Origin: Marasmius tenuissimus
Taxonomy: Eukaryota; Basidiomycota; Agaricomycetes; Agaricales; Marasmiaceae
Assembly (NCBI GenBank): GCA_029532415.1
Contig: JAQOTA010000065.1
Coordinates: forward strand, 1,054,001-1,118,000
DNA length: 64,000 nt
Reading direction: 5' to 3'
Made by a program: the position numbers and the translations under genes. Shown here in pieces: positions 1 through 9,597 of the stretch. Below the pieces are notes generated by a model. The model made no database searches and was not told the origin of the DNA. It saw only the letters and a program-made list of their open reading frames with translations. How positions within the stretch are numbered: position 1 is the stretch's first letter; each line of letters starts with the position of its first letter.

Positions 1-125
1 TTCGGATGCTCATTAACATGCCTGATAGCGACATGCATTCAACCACGGCGGGGTTTCAACGGCCCTCCAAGCCACCTCAAAAAGCTGAGAGATAAGACTT
101 GCCCCGGTTCCCCATTGTCTTTGTC

Positions 126-1005
126 ATGCCTCTACAAGCGTACTATCGCGATTCGAATGCTGGGGACTTGAGTTTGCCTTTGGACTCTGGACGCCCCGTA
201 TCAGAGGAGAAGCTGCGTGCTCTGGGGTTGAAGTGGTGGTCGGTGGAAGGGTCCCCGGACGAACGATTGAAGAGGTTCAAGGAGCTCTCCAAAAGCCTCG
301 GGTTCGAGGATGGAGATTATGAGCACGTCTATGATCTGAGCAAACAGATTGGGTCGCCGTATGACGCTGCGATGGTGAACGTTTTGGTCTACATCTGGAA
401 TACATCGTTGCTGAAGGTATCAATCCTTTTTCTTCATTCAATTCACCAGACGCCCCAAGACCTATTAAAGGCATGGGCACAGGAGTGCGTTACGCTCATT
501 TTTTATGTTGTTTTTCTGCACGATTGACAAAACCCCTTGCTTTATAGAAGCCTATTTCCACATCCCATTATTGTCTTGTATCTCTGCGGTACTGTGTACA
601 TCGACCTCAAAGGTAAGCACTGTCTTTGTTTTTGCCGTTGTCTTAAATGTGTCTTCTTATCGACCCATTGTTGACCAAGAACCCGGCACCAACTCCTTCA
701 TCAGACTTGTAATCCCGCCAAAGTACGCTATCTCTTACCCGGCCGGCGCACTTTGGCAAGCATCCAGTCGCAAAGACACCCCGCTCGACTTCGCTGCTCG
801 GATCATTTTCAAGGTGAATTGATCGCCCAAACAAGTTTGCGAACCTTGGGATTGTGATTGACCTTCACACGTGCTGTAGGCTACGGACCCTGCCTCCGTT
901 CACCTCATCGGCGATGGATTGGACAAGCACCCCGCCAGGATGGAATATGCGCAAAGCCTTCTCAGCGGCGCTGTGAACTTGGCCCAAATCAAATCTTTCA
1001 AATGA
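126..1005 (+). CDS. ARD-like cupin paralog 1 (metal ligands lost)
   Basis: Exons 126-374, 450-484, 548-612, 680-813 and 880-1005 join in frame to 202 residues. Seen: the N-terminus reads ...AYYRDSNAGDLSLP then GRPVSEEKLRALG and KWW. The middle ends VYIDLKG, followed by FIRLVIPP, YPAGALWQ and, near the C-terminus, DKHPARMEY. Known: acireductone dioxygenases of methionine salvage begin M-R-A-Y-Y, have a P-V-S...L..LG..YW segment, an EHxHxDEE metal motif, FDVRD, P-A-G-x-Y-H (fourth ligand) and a late NPYRxEYL. The landmarks match in order and length. Inferred: the HxH...E segment falls at the exon 2/3 junction, where this protein has AQESLFPHPIIV, and the fourth His site is Trp. It should therefore not bind the catalytic metal. 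I chose the ATG at 126 because it aligns with all paralogs; an upstream in-frame ATG at 99 is not conserved. The gene converges on the peroxidase gene at 1486-2676. Confidence 0.8.
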
Positions 1006-1485
1006 AAACCGGAATATCAATGTACAACAAGTTTGGGTGTTTGAGTCTAATTCGGTAGTACAGAATGAAACCGAACTATTTCTACGATCGTATGCGGCCC
1101 TCGATTCTCTCCTGCTGTCATGTATGAGATCGATCGATGTGAGCTTTCAAAACCTAGAGCCATCGGAGTAAGCGTATATTCTTCGGATCGTGGAAGAACG
1201 GATGGTCAGTGCCCAAACAGATGAGCACACCAGGGCAATCACTGGTTCAAAAACAATTCTTGCGGATGTGTTGAATGTCAGTGTCACAGGGAGGTATGTA
1301 TTGAACGTAGTATCCATTTAAAGAACTGGCGCACAATGTGCATACGGTTCAGTATCTTGCGGTAAGTAGTCCGCATTAGAACAAATATGGTGATCGTGAA
1401 AGGCTCGGGAGGAGAGGCTCAAAAGTCCTTGGAAGTAAAAAGAAAAAAAGGCCGAATTCCAACTCAAAAAAAAGGCAAGTTTGTA
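1006..1485. other. Convergent spacer, duplicated at 9.1-9.6 kb
   Basis: No gene seen. The stretch from about 1,000 to 1,480 resembles 9,115-9,597, for example the shared AAGTTTGGGTGTTTG and AGTACAGAATRAAA blocks. The ARD-like gene and the peroxidase gene were therefore duplicated together as one unit, spacer included. Both 3' untranslated regions must lie here. Confidence 0.7.
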
Positions 1486-2676
1486 TCACTTCCTCGTATA
1501 CCCTGGGAACTTCTCCAACAACTGCGTATTGAACTCCCCCAAAGCTGGGCAATTACGGCCCTTCATCGAAGACCTCAACCGTTCAAGCGCCCCCAACACA
1601 TCTCCACCCAATCCTATCAAGATATCCGGTGTGAGTGCCTGAATAGCAGCCTGCACAATAAAGCACAACAAGTTGTCACCCCGCAACAAGCTCGCCGCAT
1701 TGAGCACACCTCCTGTGAAATCCTCGAGAGACACTCCAGTGAAGGAATCTACCGTTCCTGTGTTACCCCCGACGGACAGGAAGATAGGGTACTCCAGTGC
1801 GGCGGCGAGAAGGTCGACGTTGAAGGGCTCTAACCCGTAGTCATCCCCCACGGAGCGTTTGTACCAGTTGTCTGGAATGCGTTCCCAGCCCTCCTGATAG
1901 ACAAAGTCCGAGGGAGTATCTCCGGAGACGGCGAAGAAAGATTTGAGAGTATGTCGATCGAGAATTCCCTCTGGATGTTCCGCAGACCTGTTCGCCATGA
2001 AGCGTTGTATGAAAAGGGACCCAGCTGCTTGAACGGCTAGGCCACTGAACGCGCCGTTGAAGAAGTTGGGATTGTGATGGATACTCTCGTGAAAACGTTC
2101 GTTGCGGAATTGGTTCAACAAGGGCACGTCGTAGTTAACCTCGGAGTCAGGTTTACCGGCTTGTTTGTTGTATAGGGATTTAAACTGGGTCATGTTGAGA
2201 TGGACGTCGTCCCCTGTCTCGTACAAATCGCCTCTCGTGGTGGAAGCGTCCGTCTCGTATTTGTTGTGGCTCCCGGAGAGGCCCAAAGGATGTCCGAGGA
2301 TGGGACCGATGGGGGGAGGACCGCCGATAGAGAACGTAGTAAGATCGCCGGTCATGAGCGAGCCATATACGGAAAGGAATGTCCCCAAGTCCAAGCCCAT
2401 CCCAAAGACGTCATGGGTAGCTGAGACGAACTCGTCTACAGTCGCGACGCCATTGTGGGGAAGGTAGTTGTGATTGGCGAGAGCGTTGAGACCCGGACAG
2501 GGACCTCGTATGTCTCCATGACCAGGAGGAATGAATTTGTGTTGTCCTCCAACATCGATGCGTTGGGTGTGCGGGTCAAAATCAGGACTGCGACGCATTG
2601 AAGCCGAGGATGAAGACACGACCGTGCATTGGCTGATCACGGTGATGAGAGCTATGAAAAAAGAGTGAGATAACAT
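1486..2676 (-). CDS. Secreted heme-thiolate peroxidase (unspecific peroxygenase-like), copy 1
   Basis: An intronless frame of 396 residues from the ATG at 2676. An in-frame ATG 28 codons upstream is ignored because copy 3 starts at the equivalent position. Seen: a hydrophobic signal sequence (residues about 3-25). Next comes PGHGDIRGPCPGLNALANHN (about 50-70), the Cys-containing PCP motif that ligates heme in this family. KYETDASTTRGD follows at the place of the EHD/EGD motif, then a run containing ERFHESIHHNPNFF. Known: Peroxidase_2 / UPO enzymes use the PCP cysteine as axial thiolate and a distal Glu acid-base, and are secreted oxidants using H2O2 for oxygen transfer or halogenation. Odd: the middle motif is ETD rather than EHD or EGD, and the distal Glu position looks like Gln (AVQAAG). 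Activity may therefore differ. N-X-S/T sequons fit secretion. About 90% similar by eye to the gene at 9598-10785. Confidence 0.85.
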   Translation of the reverse strand: MLSHSFFIALITVISQCTVVSSSSASMRRSPDFDPHTQRIDVGGQHKFIPPGHGDIRGPCPGLNALANHNYLPHNGVATVDEFVSATHDVFGMGLDLGTFLSVYGSLMTGDLTTFSIGGPPPIGPILGHPLGLSGSHNKYETDASTTRGDLYETGDDVHLNMTQFKSLYNKQAGKPDSEVNYDVPLLNQFRNERFHESIHHNPNFFNGAFSGLAVQAAGSLFIQRFMANRSAEHPEGILDRHTLKSFFAVSGDTPSDFVYQEGWERIPDNWYKRSVGDDYGLEPFNVDLLAAALEYPIFLSVGGNTGTVDSFTGVSLEDFTGGVLNAASLLRGDNLLCFIVQAAIQALTPDILIGLGGDVLGALERLRSSMKGRNCPALGEFNTQLLEKFPGYTRK

Positions 2677-3613
2677 TGTTGATGGTTTCGGGGGTGAAAG
2701 AATCGCAGCCGACCTGGGTTGATATAAGTACTGAGGCTCGACTTGCACAGCGGGCCTCACTAATCTAAATGTAGCTGGGAAGCTCAGATAGCCATCGTCA
2801 GGTGAGCGACACTAGGCTGATATATTAGGGATCCTTCAGACTGGAAATGCCATCTCCGCCGGCCTCACACCTTGCCATATGGACAATGGTAAGTAGGGAG
2901 ACCTTGTCAAGCAAGCTGTAATTTCTTCATTATTTTATCCTATCATTCTGATCAGCAAAGCCTCGCGATCTGGTAGTTAAGATTCAGAATATGATGAATA
3001 TACTACATACCTCAAAGTCTGTCAATATTGGATCCTAATGGTCGAATATTGATCTATGACAAAATGATGAGAAATTAATCACGAGAGTGGGGCTTTTTCA
3101 GCCAGTTTTGAGCGACGGCATTCGAGATCTTCAAAGGGTTTCAAAAGAATACGGGAGGAAGGAACAAGGGAATAAGTGTCAATAGGCGCTAGAGGGGAGC
3201 CATGTGCGCGCTTTACGCTTGATCCCGCACTACTACCAGCACGTCGTTCAAGCCAGCTCATGCAATTCTCTAGAGCTTCCGGATGTACTAGACCCCTACG
3301 CGAACACCCTTTCACGACCATCTTCTGGAGAATGAGCACAAGTCATACTCTACGCTGTGTTATCGGAACAGTTATCAATGATTCGAAGCAGGCTTCAGCC
3401 CGAGAGAAGTTTGGTGGATGTTGACGCCGGCGAGGATATGTGCAGTAAACCGTCGGGACGTGCTAGCGATTCCGAAGAAGGGCGTCTGGATTATGATAGG
3501 GTGTGATCACCAGCCAAGGGATTTCTGAGACTCGATAAAAGTCAACGCGTCAGTCAAGTTCAGGTCAAACTCCAACCCCCTTTCCCTCCTACAATTAAGC
3601 TGAATTATCCACG
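2677..3613. other. Spacer between divergent peroxidase genes
   Basis: This holds the upstream regions of peroxidase copy 1 (minus) and the broken copy 2 (plus). Bases about 2,770-3,430 are duplicated at about 10,860-11,560 next to peroxidase copy 3; shared blocks include AGCCTCGCGATCTG and GGAACAAGGGAATAAG-like sequence. A TATA-like TATATCAA (minus strand, near 2,720) lies about 45 bases before the copy 1 ATG. I see no supported coding region. Confidence 0.6.
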
Positions 3614-4778
3614 ATGTTCACTCGCTCTTTCCTCATCGCGCTCCTCACCGTTGCCGTGTCTTCATCCTCCAATTCGACGCGTCGTAGTCCATACGCCGAA
3701 CCCATCGATGTTGGAGGACGACACAAATTCATCCCTCCCGGTCACGGCGACATTAGAGGTCTATGTCCAGGCCTCAACGCACTCGCCAACCATAATTATC
3801 TCCCCCACAACGGCGTAGCAACCGTAGACCAATTTGTCTCCGCTACACACGATGTCTTCGGGATGGGTTTGGACCTAGGCATATTCCTCTCCCTCTTCGG
3901 TTCACTCACTTCAGGCGATATTGCTACATTCTCCATCGGTGGTCCTCCTCCCTCCACTCTCCTACCTCCACTTCTCGGCTATCCGCTAGACCTCTCCGGA
4001 AGCCACAACAAATACGAAACGGACGTCTCCCCCACCCGAGGCAACTTGTACCAAACAGGAGACAACTCGCGTCTCAACCTCACCTAATTCAAAGCTCTAT
4101 ACGACAAACAAGCCGGCTTACCGACTCCCAAGTCAACTTCGACGTGCCCCTCCTTAACCAGTACCGCTACGAACGGTTCCACGAGAGCATACATTCCAAC
4201 CCTTACTTCTTCAGCGGCGCATTCAGCGGCGTAGCTGTCCAACCCGCTGCGTACCTCTTCATTCAACGATTCATGGCGAACAGATCCACAGAGCACGGGC
4301 CGGATGGAATCCTTGACCGTCACATTCTCAAATCCTTCTTCGGCGTCTCCGACGATTTCGTCTACCGTGCGGGATGGGAACGGATCCCAGAGAACTGGTA
4401 CAAACGTGCTGAGGGCGACGATTACGATCTGGTGATATTCGCGCTTGAAGCTACGGCGGTTTCACTCAAGTATCCTATTTTCCTTTCTGTTGGGGGGATA
4501 CGGGGACGGTGGACTCGTTTATGGGAGTTTCGTTGGAGGATTTGACAGGTGGGGTGTTGAATGCGAAGACGTTGGTGGAGGGGGATAATTTGTTGTGTTT
4601 TATGGTGGAGGCGGCTGTTCAGGCTGTTACGCCGGATTTGGTGAAGGGTGTGGTTGGGGATGTGGTGGGAGTGATTCGAAGGTTGAGGTCGGCGGTGGAT
4701 GGACGCGAGTGTCCGTCGTTGAAGGAGTTTGATACGCGCTTGTTGGAGAGGTTTCCGGGGTATGTCGTGTGTAAGTAG
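3614..4778 (+). pseudogene. Broken heme-thiolate peroxidase, copy 2
   Basis: Homologous along its full length to the peroxidases at 1486-2676 and 9598-10785, but on the opposite strand and damaged. It keeps the ATG, a signal-like N-terminus, the heme-Cys motif (LCPGLNALANHN) and the ETD motif. Breaks seen: a TAA stop at 4085-4087 where the intact copies have Gln, a one-base deletion near 4118-4124, and a second frame change near 4497-4501 in a G run. Homology resumes in another frame to the C-terminal FPGY region and a stop at about 4776. Its intact relatives have no introns, so splicing is an unlikely explanation. The copy appears dead, and several independent breaks suggest it has been so for some time. 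Confidence 0.85.
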
Positions 4779-6068
4779 ATGTGCCATATCCCCCAGTTAG
4801 ATGCAACCCTCCTGTGTACCTCTCCCTTTATGATACCCACTTTACATAACGGACTCTGGTGCGAGTCTGCCTTGTAGACTATAGTTAATCAGTGCCAATG
4901 CTTGGTAGCATCTCTCAGCTCTGGAATCGAGAGTTCTGGAACGTAGTACGTACTAATGCTCAAGTGCGAAGTCGGCGCCTCAGCCAATTGTTTAGGGATT
5001 GAGGTTTTGACTGTATCAAGGTGCTTTTTGGGTCAATTCTGGGCAAGTTGAACCATGGAATTCGGATTCTGGGAGGTAAGAGGGATTTGGAGAAAGTTGG
5101 CGCCGGAGCAAGCGCCGATCCACAAGTCTTTTGCCCATGAGCGCTTCTCGCTCCTGGTTTTCATTCAACCACCACGGTCCAACCCCATTCTAAAGCACGC
5201 GAAGGGAAAATCCTCAGAAATACTTAGTGGCCCCGGTACGTCCTCAGAAGATCTCATAAAGCATGAATTAGCCTCTCATATATAACGTGTACTGCTTTCT
5301 CTAGTACAGAACTACCCAAGGCTCATATTGAACACTCCCACCTCATATGATCATAGAGGTTCATCTTCTCGACTCTCCGCTCAACTTGACAATCATTCCA
5401 GATGCGTTGCCTTGATGTGGGACACAGTCAGCTTGCCAGTGCGTCTTGTGACCCTTGGGAGTCTAAGGCCTACAGGGCCTCGATAGTTCACTTTAAAAAG
5501 CGGTTTACTTAGGCGGCTGATATCCGGCTTTCGATCACGATGACACGGTAATTAGTATTGGGCGAGCGGAACGAACGAGAATTGGGGATTGAAGGCGCCG
5601 GTGAAGCTCGAAGCTCTACTGGCCAGGACACTGTAGCTTCTGACTTCCGAGCCCAATACCACCCATTCGCGACCTTCTTTTGAAGAACGGGAAAGAACAA
5701 TAGAGAACGATCTTACACAATCCAATATTCACAGCGGTTTTTCCCTCGGATCGATCCAAGAATTTTCGAAGCGGATCAGGCTGGGGAAGGTGGTTTTACC
5801 CCCACGGTCTTGCAACGTGAACGTCATCGAATTCCCTCTCACCAACCTGACCAACTTCCTCCGTTCTCAGTTCCTTTCTAAGAAGATCGAAGCTGTTCCG
5901 AGAGTCCCCATATTTTGGCGTATCGATCCCCTCCCTCAAACACGCGAACCATTGTTTCTTTTTCCGGCCCAGCGGGGATTCAACGGCGTTCCAAATCATC
6001 ACAAAAAGCTAATGCCTATAGCCTATCAGAGGAACCTACTCTGGTGCTCTCACGTTCCTATTCCCGTC
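4779..6068. other. Spacer with array-wide repeat blocks
   Basis: No supported gene. About 4,920-5,190 resembles 13,395-13,650 and 16,040-16,290 (blocks around GAGTTCTGGMACGTA, GAAGTCGGC, GAGAAAGTTGGC and GCGCTTCTCGCTCC). In the copy at 16,130 the sequence includes a clean TATATAAAGG TATA-like box, degraded here to GTATCAAGG. A short frame starting at 5055 is not preserved in the other copies, so I do not call it a gene. The last 100 bases carry the upstream block shared by the MSLRAYY-type genes. Confidence 0.6.
5965..6068 (+). promoter_or_regulatory. Conserved upstream block of the ARD-like genes
   Basis: About 100 bases directly before the ATG of the MSLRAYY-type genes are conserved. They share GGGATTCAACG, TTCCAA, a CACAAA run, an ATAC/TAATAGATCATC-like stretch and CTCNCRTTCC close to the start. 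Related blocks precede the ATGs at 126, 12440, 15114, 17939, 19114, 26081 and 42575; the last contains a partly repeated version. It is probably core promoter plus 5' leader kept through duplication. Whether it is conserved by selection or only by recent copying cannot be told by eye. Confidence 0.55.
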
Positions 6069-6923
6069 ATGTCTCTGCGAGCGTACTATCGCGATCCAAC
6101 CGCTGGGGATTTGAGTTTGCCTTTAGACTCTGGACGCCCCGTCTCAGAGGGGAAGCTTCGTACTCTGGGAATGAAGTGGTGGTCGGTGGAAGGTTCTCCG
6201 GATGAACGCATGAGGACGTTCAAGGAACTTTCCAAGAGCCTCGGGTTTGAGGATGGACATTATGAGCATGTTTTTGACTTGGGCAAACAGACCGGGTCAC
6301 CGTATGACCCTGCTATGGTTCGTGTTTCAGTTTCAACGCGCTCAAAAGATATGGTCGCTGAAGGTATCGTGTGTGTGTTTGTTCCTTTGCCAGGCGTCAA
6401 AAGACTTATTGGAGTCATGGGGACAGGAGTGCGTCACGTTTATTTTTTTTCACTGTGTAATAAACGAACACTTATTGTCTCGGTTATTGGTTTGTAGCAA
6501 CTTATTCCTAGCTCCCACCTTTATCTTGTATCTCTGTGGTAATGTGTACATTGACTTCAAAGGTATCGGCGTTTGCCCTTGTCTCGACTCTCGTATATGT
6601 TCATTGACCTGTTATTGACAAAAGAACCCGGCACCGATTCATTCATTAGGCTTGTGATTCCACCAAAGTACGCTATTTCTTACCCGGGCGGTGCACTCTG
6701 GCAAGCGTCCAGCTGTAAAGACACCCCGCACGACTTTGCAGTCCATATACTTTTCAGGGTGAGTCACTCATCCGAACTTCACGAAATCTGCCACTAAGCT
6801 CCATATGTACCGTAGGCTATGGACCCCGCCTCCGTTCAACTCATCGGCGAGGGTTTGGACAAGCACCCCGCAAGGATGGAATATGTGCGAAGCGTTCTCG
6901 GCGACGCTGTGAACTTGGCCTAA
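6069..6923 (+). CDS. ARD-like cupin paralog 2
   Basis: Exons 6069-6317, 6394-6428, 6498-6562, 6625-6758 and 6816-6923 give 196 residues with intron phases 0, 2, 1, 0, identical to paralog 1. Exon 3 encodes NLFLAPTFILYLCGNVYIDF, where an active ARD would have its two His and Glu ligands; none is present. The fourth ligand region is YPGGALWQASS. Intron 1 uses a GTTCGT donor, shared by most copies. The upstream block at 5965-6068 supports this ATG over the longer in-frame start at 5790. Nothing is broken. Confidence 0.8.
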
Positions 6924-7588
6924 TTTGAGTCTCGTTTCCTGTCCGAGTACATAGTTGTCTGTATTACAATGCTGAGCCTTTAGTTTTGGCCGCAGATGTG
7001 CTTTCAACCGTTCGATTCTTGGTAATAAGCGGGTGGGACTACAGATATCGAGATTGGAAAGGAAGAGAATTCGAATGATCCGGATGAAGAGAAAAAGCAA
7101 GCGCTGGATCTTGTCGTGCTTTGTTCCGTTCAACCACCGTCAAACATTCGAACCAGCTGACGCAGCTCTCCAATCTTTTCATACAAGCGACTCAATCAGG
7201 ACCTTGGATTCCTCAGCATGATCTCGACAGCATCCGTTCACGGCCCTCTTTCGAAGAACGGACCAAGAATTTCTTACAACATCACCATCTTCAACTTGGA
7301 ACAGTGAAATAAACGAGGGAGGCTTTAGCCCAATAGCGGGCCAAGCTAATGATGGAAGATATGTCCCAACGGATGTGAATGTGATAGGATTTCCTCTCGG
7401 CAACGTCCCCCCTCCCCCCCTTTCGAAGATCGAAGACGTTCGGGTCACCTTGTGTGTTAGTACATCTGACACTTATCGATCGCCCTAAAACATGCGAATC
7501 ATTCTTTTCGGTCCATAAATGGCCCTCTCAATCAGTTCAAAAATCCAACGAGGTCCTGCTCTGGTTTCCTAACGCTTCCATCTTCGTC
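6924..7588. other. Spacer between ARD-like genes 2 and 3
   Basis: No gene seen. About 7,040-7,330 is a diverged relative of the spacers at 3,170-3,430 and 11,300-11,570 (blocks around GTTCGA-CCAGCT, CACGAC-ATCTTC and AAGAACGGACMA). The array thus repeatedly copied gene plus downstream flank. Confidence 0.5.
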
Positions 7589-9107
7589 ATGTCTCTACAA
7601 GTGTACTATCGCGATCCAAATGCTGGGGACTTGAGATTGCCTCAAGACTCTGGACGCCCCGTCTCAGAGGAGAAGCTCCGTGCTCTGGGATTGAAGTGGT
7701 GGTTGGTGGAAGGGTCTCTGGATGAACGTATGAAGACGTTCAAAGAGCTTTCCAAGAGCCTTGGATTCGAGGACGGAGACTATGAGCACTTATTCGATCT
7801 GAGCAAACAGACTGGGTCGCCGTACGACCCTGCTATGGTTCGTATTTCAGTTCAGGTTTGAAAAAAATTATCACTGAAGGTATCGTGTGTGTGTTTGCTC
7901 CTTCCGCCAGCCGCCAAAAGACGTATTGGAGTCGTGGGGACAGGAGTGTGTCGTGTTCTTCGTTCTCTGCATAATTGACAGAAATGCTTACTGCCACCTC
8001 GTCCATTGCTCAACAGCAACCTATGCCCACCTCCCACCTTTGCCTTGTATTTCGGTGGCAACGTTTACGGTGACATTAAAGGTATCGACTTTTGCTGTCG
8101 CCCTGGATGATTTGTTTTAAATGGCCTGTTGACAAAGAACCCGGTACCGAGTCCTTCATTAGGCTTGCGATCCCGCCGAAGTATGCTATCTTTTTCCCGG
8201 GCGGTACAGTCTGGCAAGCATTCAGTACCAACGACTTGTCGGAGCTTTCAGTACACGTGCTTTACAGGGTGAGCCAATCATCCAAAGATCACGAATCCTG
8301 GCACTGATCCTGACATGTAGAGTACGGACCGCGCCTCCGTCAACCTCGTCGGCGACGAATAGGCCTGTAACCGACCTGACTGTGACGATGGCAAGCATGT
8401 ACAGTCAGGCCTGTAAAACGGAAGTTTCCGGTCGCAGAAAGTTTTTACGATCGAGCGGTGTCGCGGTCCGCCCATCCGCTTCCCTTTATGGACACCTTGC
8501 CAAATACGGCGATTCTTCCTGAATCCCCCCGTATGAAGCAGAACTGGTACCAAGGGCACTCAAGGCTAGTTAGTGCTATTGCTTATGACGGCTCTGCTCG
8601 TATAAAGCCTTTCGAAGTAGTAATCAGCCCGAGAGGACTCGAATTCCAGCCAAACCGCTCAATGAGCAAGGCTGCCAGCCAACCTGCCTTATCGGGAAGG
8701 CAATGACGTATCTCAGGCAGCGTTTGAGGGCTTGCAGAGGTTTGCGAACCTCTGAGTGCACTACACACTCAGATTTCTGGTATATAGTATATGCGAAGAC
8801 ACATGTTATCTTTAGGCAGCATTTGGAGCTCAGGTTTGTGGGACAAGAGGCAATAATCAGAGTGAAAAGGAAGAATCGCCCAATTTGGCAAGGTGTCCAT
8901 AAAGGGAAGCGGATGGGCGGACCGCGACACCGCTCGATCGTAAAAACTTTCTGCGACCGGGATCTTCCGTTTTACAGGTCCCTACATACATGCTTGCCAT
9001 CGTCAGGTAGGGATACTGCTTCAGGTCTAGGCGACGAACTGGACAAGCACCCCGCCAGGGTGGACAACGTGCGAAGCGTTCTCGGTTCTGACGCCGTAGA
9101 GGCCTGA
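7589..9107 (+). pseudogene. ARD-like cupin paralog 3, last exon split by a transposon
   Basis: Exons 7589-7837, 7911-7945, 8017-8081, 8138-8268 and 8321-8359 are intact. Inside exon 5, after GGCGACGAA, a 670-base inverted-repeat element begins (8360). Its first bases create a TAG stop at 8360-8362. The displaced 3' part of exon 5 resumes at 9030 after a copy of the same nine bases and runs to the normal stop at 9105-9107 (DKHPARVDNVRSVL region). The truncated reading frame would give 173 residues, lacking about the last 25. The core cupin strands would remain, so a shortened product is possible. Ligand-region sequence is NLCPPPTFALYFGGNVYGDI and FPGGTVWQAFS. Confidence 0.85.
8360..9029. mobile_element. 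Mutator-like TIR element, copy 1 (non-autonomous)
   Basis: A 670-base element with long inverted arms (about 8,360-8,520 and 8,869-9,029), starting TAGGCCTGTAACC and ending CAGGTCTA. It is flanked by a perfect nine-base target duplication GGCGACGAA (8351-8359 and 9030-9038). No coding capacity for a transposase is visible in the roughly 350-base interior. Nine-base duplications with arms over 100 bases are typical of Mutator-like elements; that superfamily label is inferred. A second copy in opposite orientation lies at 21,965-22,802. Confidence 0.9.
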
Positions 9108-9597
9108 TTGAAACCTTACAATGAAAACTGGAAGTCTTGAATGTACAAGTTTGGGTGTTTGTTACCATTTTGATAGTACAGAATAAAAGTGAACCGTTTC
9201 TCCGACCCACCTCAATCTCATGCACCTCTTAATCTTCTCCCGCGAGGATATATGAGAACCTCCAAAACCTAGAGCCATTGGGGTGAGCGTATGTTCTTCG
9301 GATTGTGGAAGAACATTCAACAGACGGTCAGCGCCCATCTAAAGGACGAGCGCAACAGGGCGATCACTGGTTCAAAAACAATTTGAACAATGTGTTGAGT
9401 ATAAGAGTAGTAACAGAGAGGTGCGTTGGACATAGTATCTGTTTGCAGAAAACTAATGATAGGATATAAGTAGCGCACAATGTGCATACGGCTCAACGTC
9501 TTGCGATAAGTGATAGGCCTAAGAATAAATCTGTGACCGTGAAAGGCTTGGAAGGAGAGGTTCAAATTTGACTGAACGAAATTGAAAGAAGGCGATA
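9108..9597. other. Convergent spacer, copy of 1.0-1.5 kb
   Basis: Spacer between ARD-like gene 3 and peroxidase copy 3, clearly homologous to 1,006-1,485. No gene, RNA or repeat other than this duplication is seen. Confidence 0.65.

Noticed and set aside
3614..4778. Rescuing the plus-strand peroxidase with introns
   Set aside because: The two intact homologs are intronless and the breaks coincide with single-base differences, not with GT-AG intervals.
5055..5285. Short plus-strand frame downstream of a TATA-like sequence
   Set aside because: The paralogous spacers at 13.5 and 16.2 kb do not keep the frame (a stop follows a few codons after the equivalent ATG), and no domain is seen.
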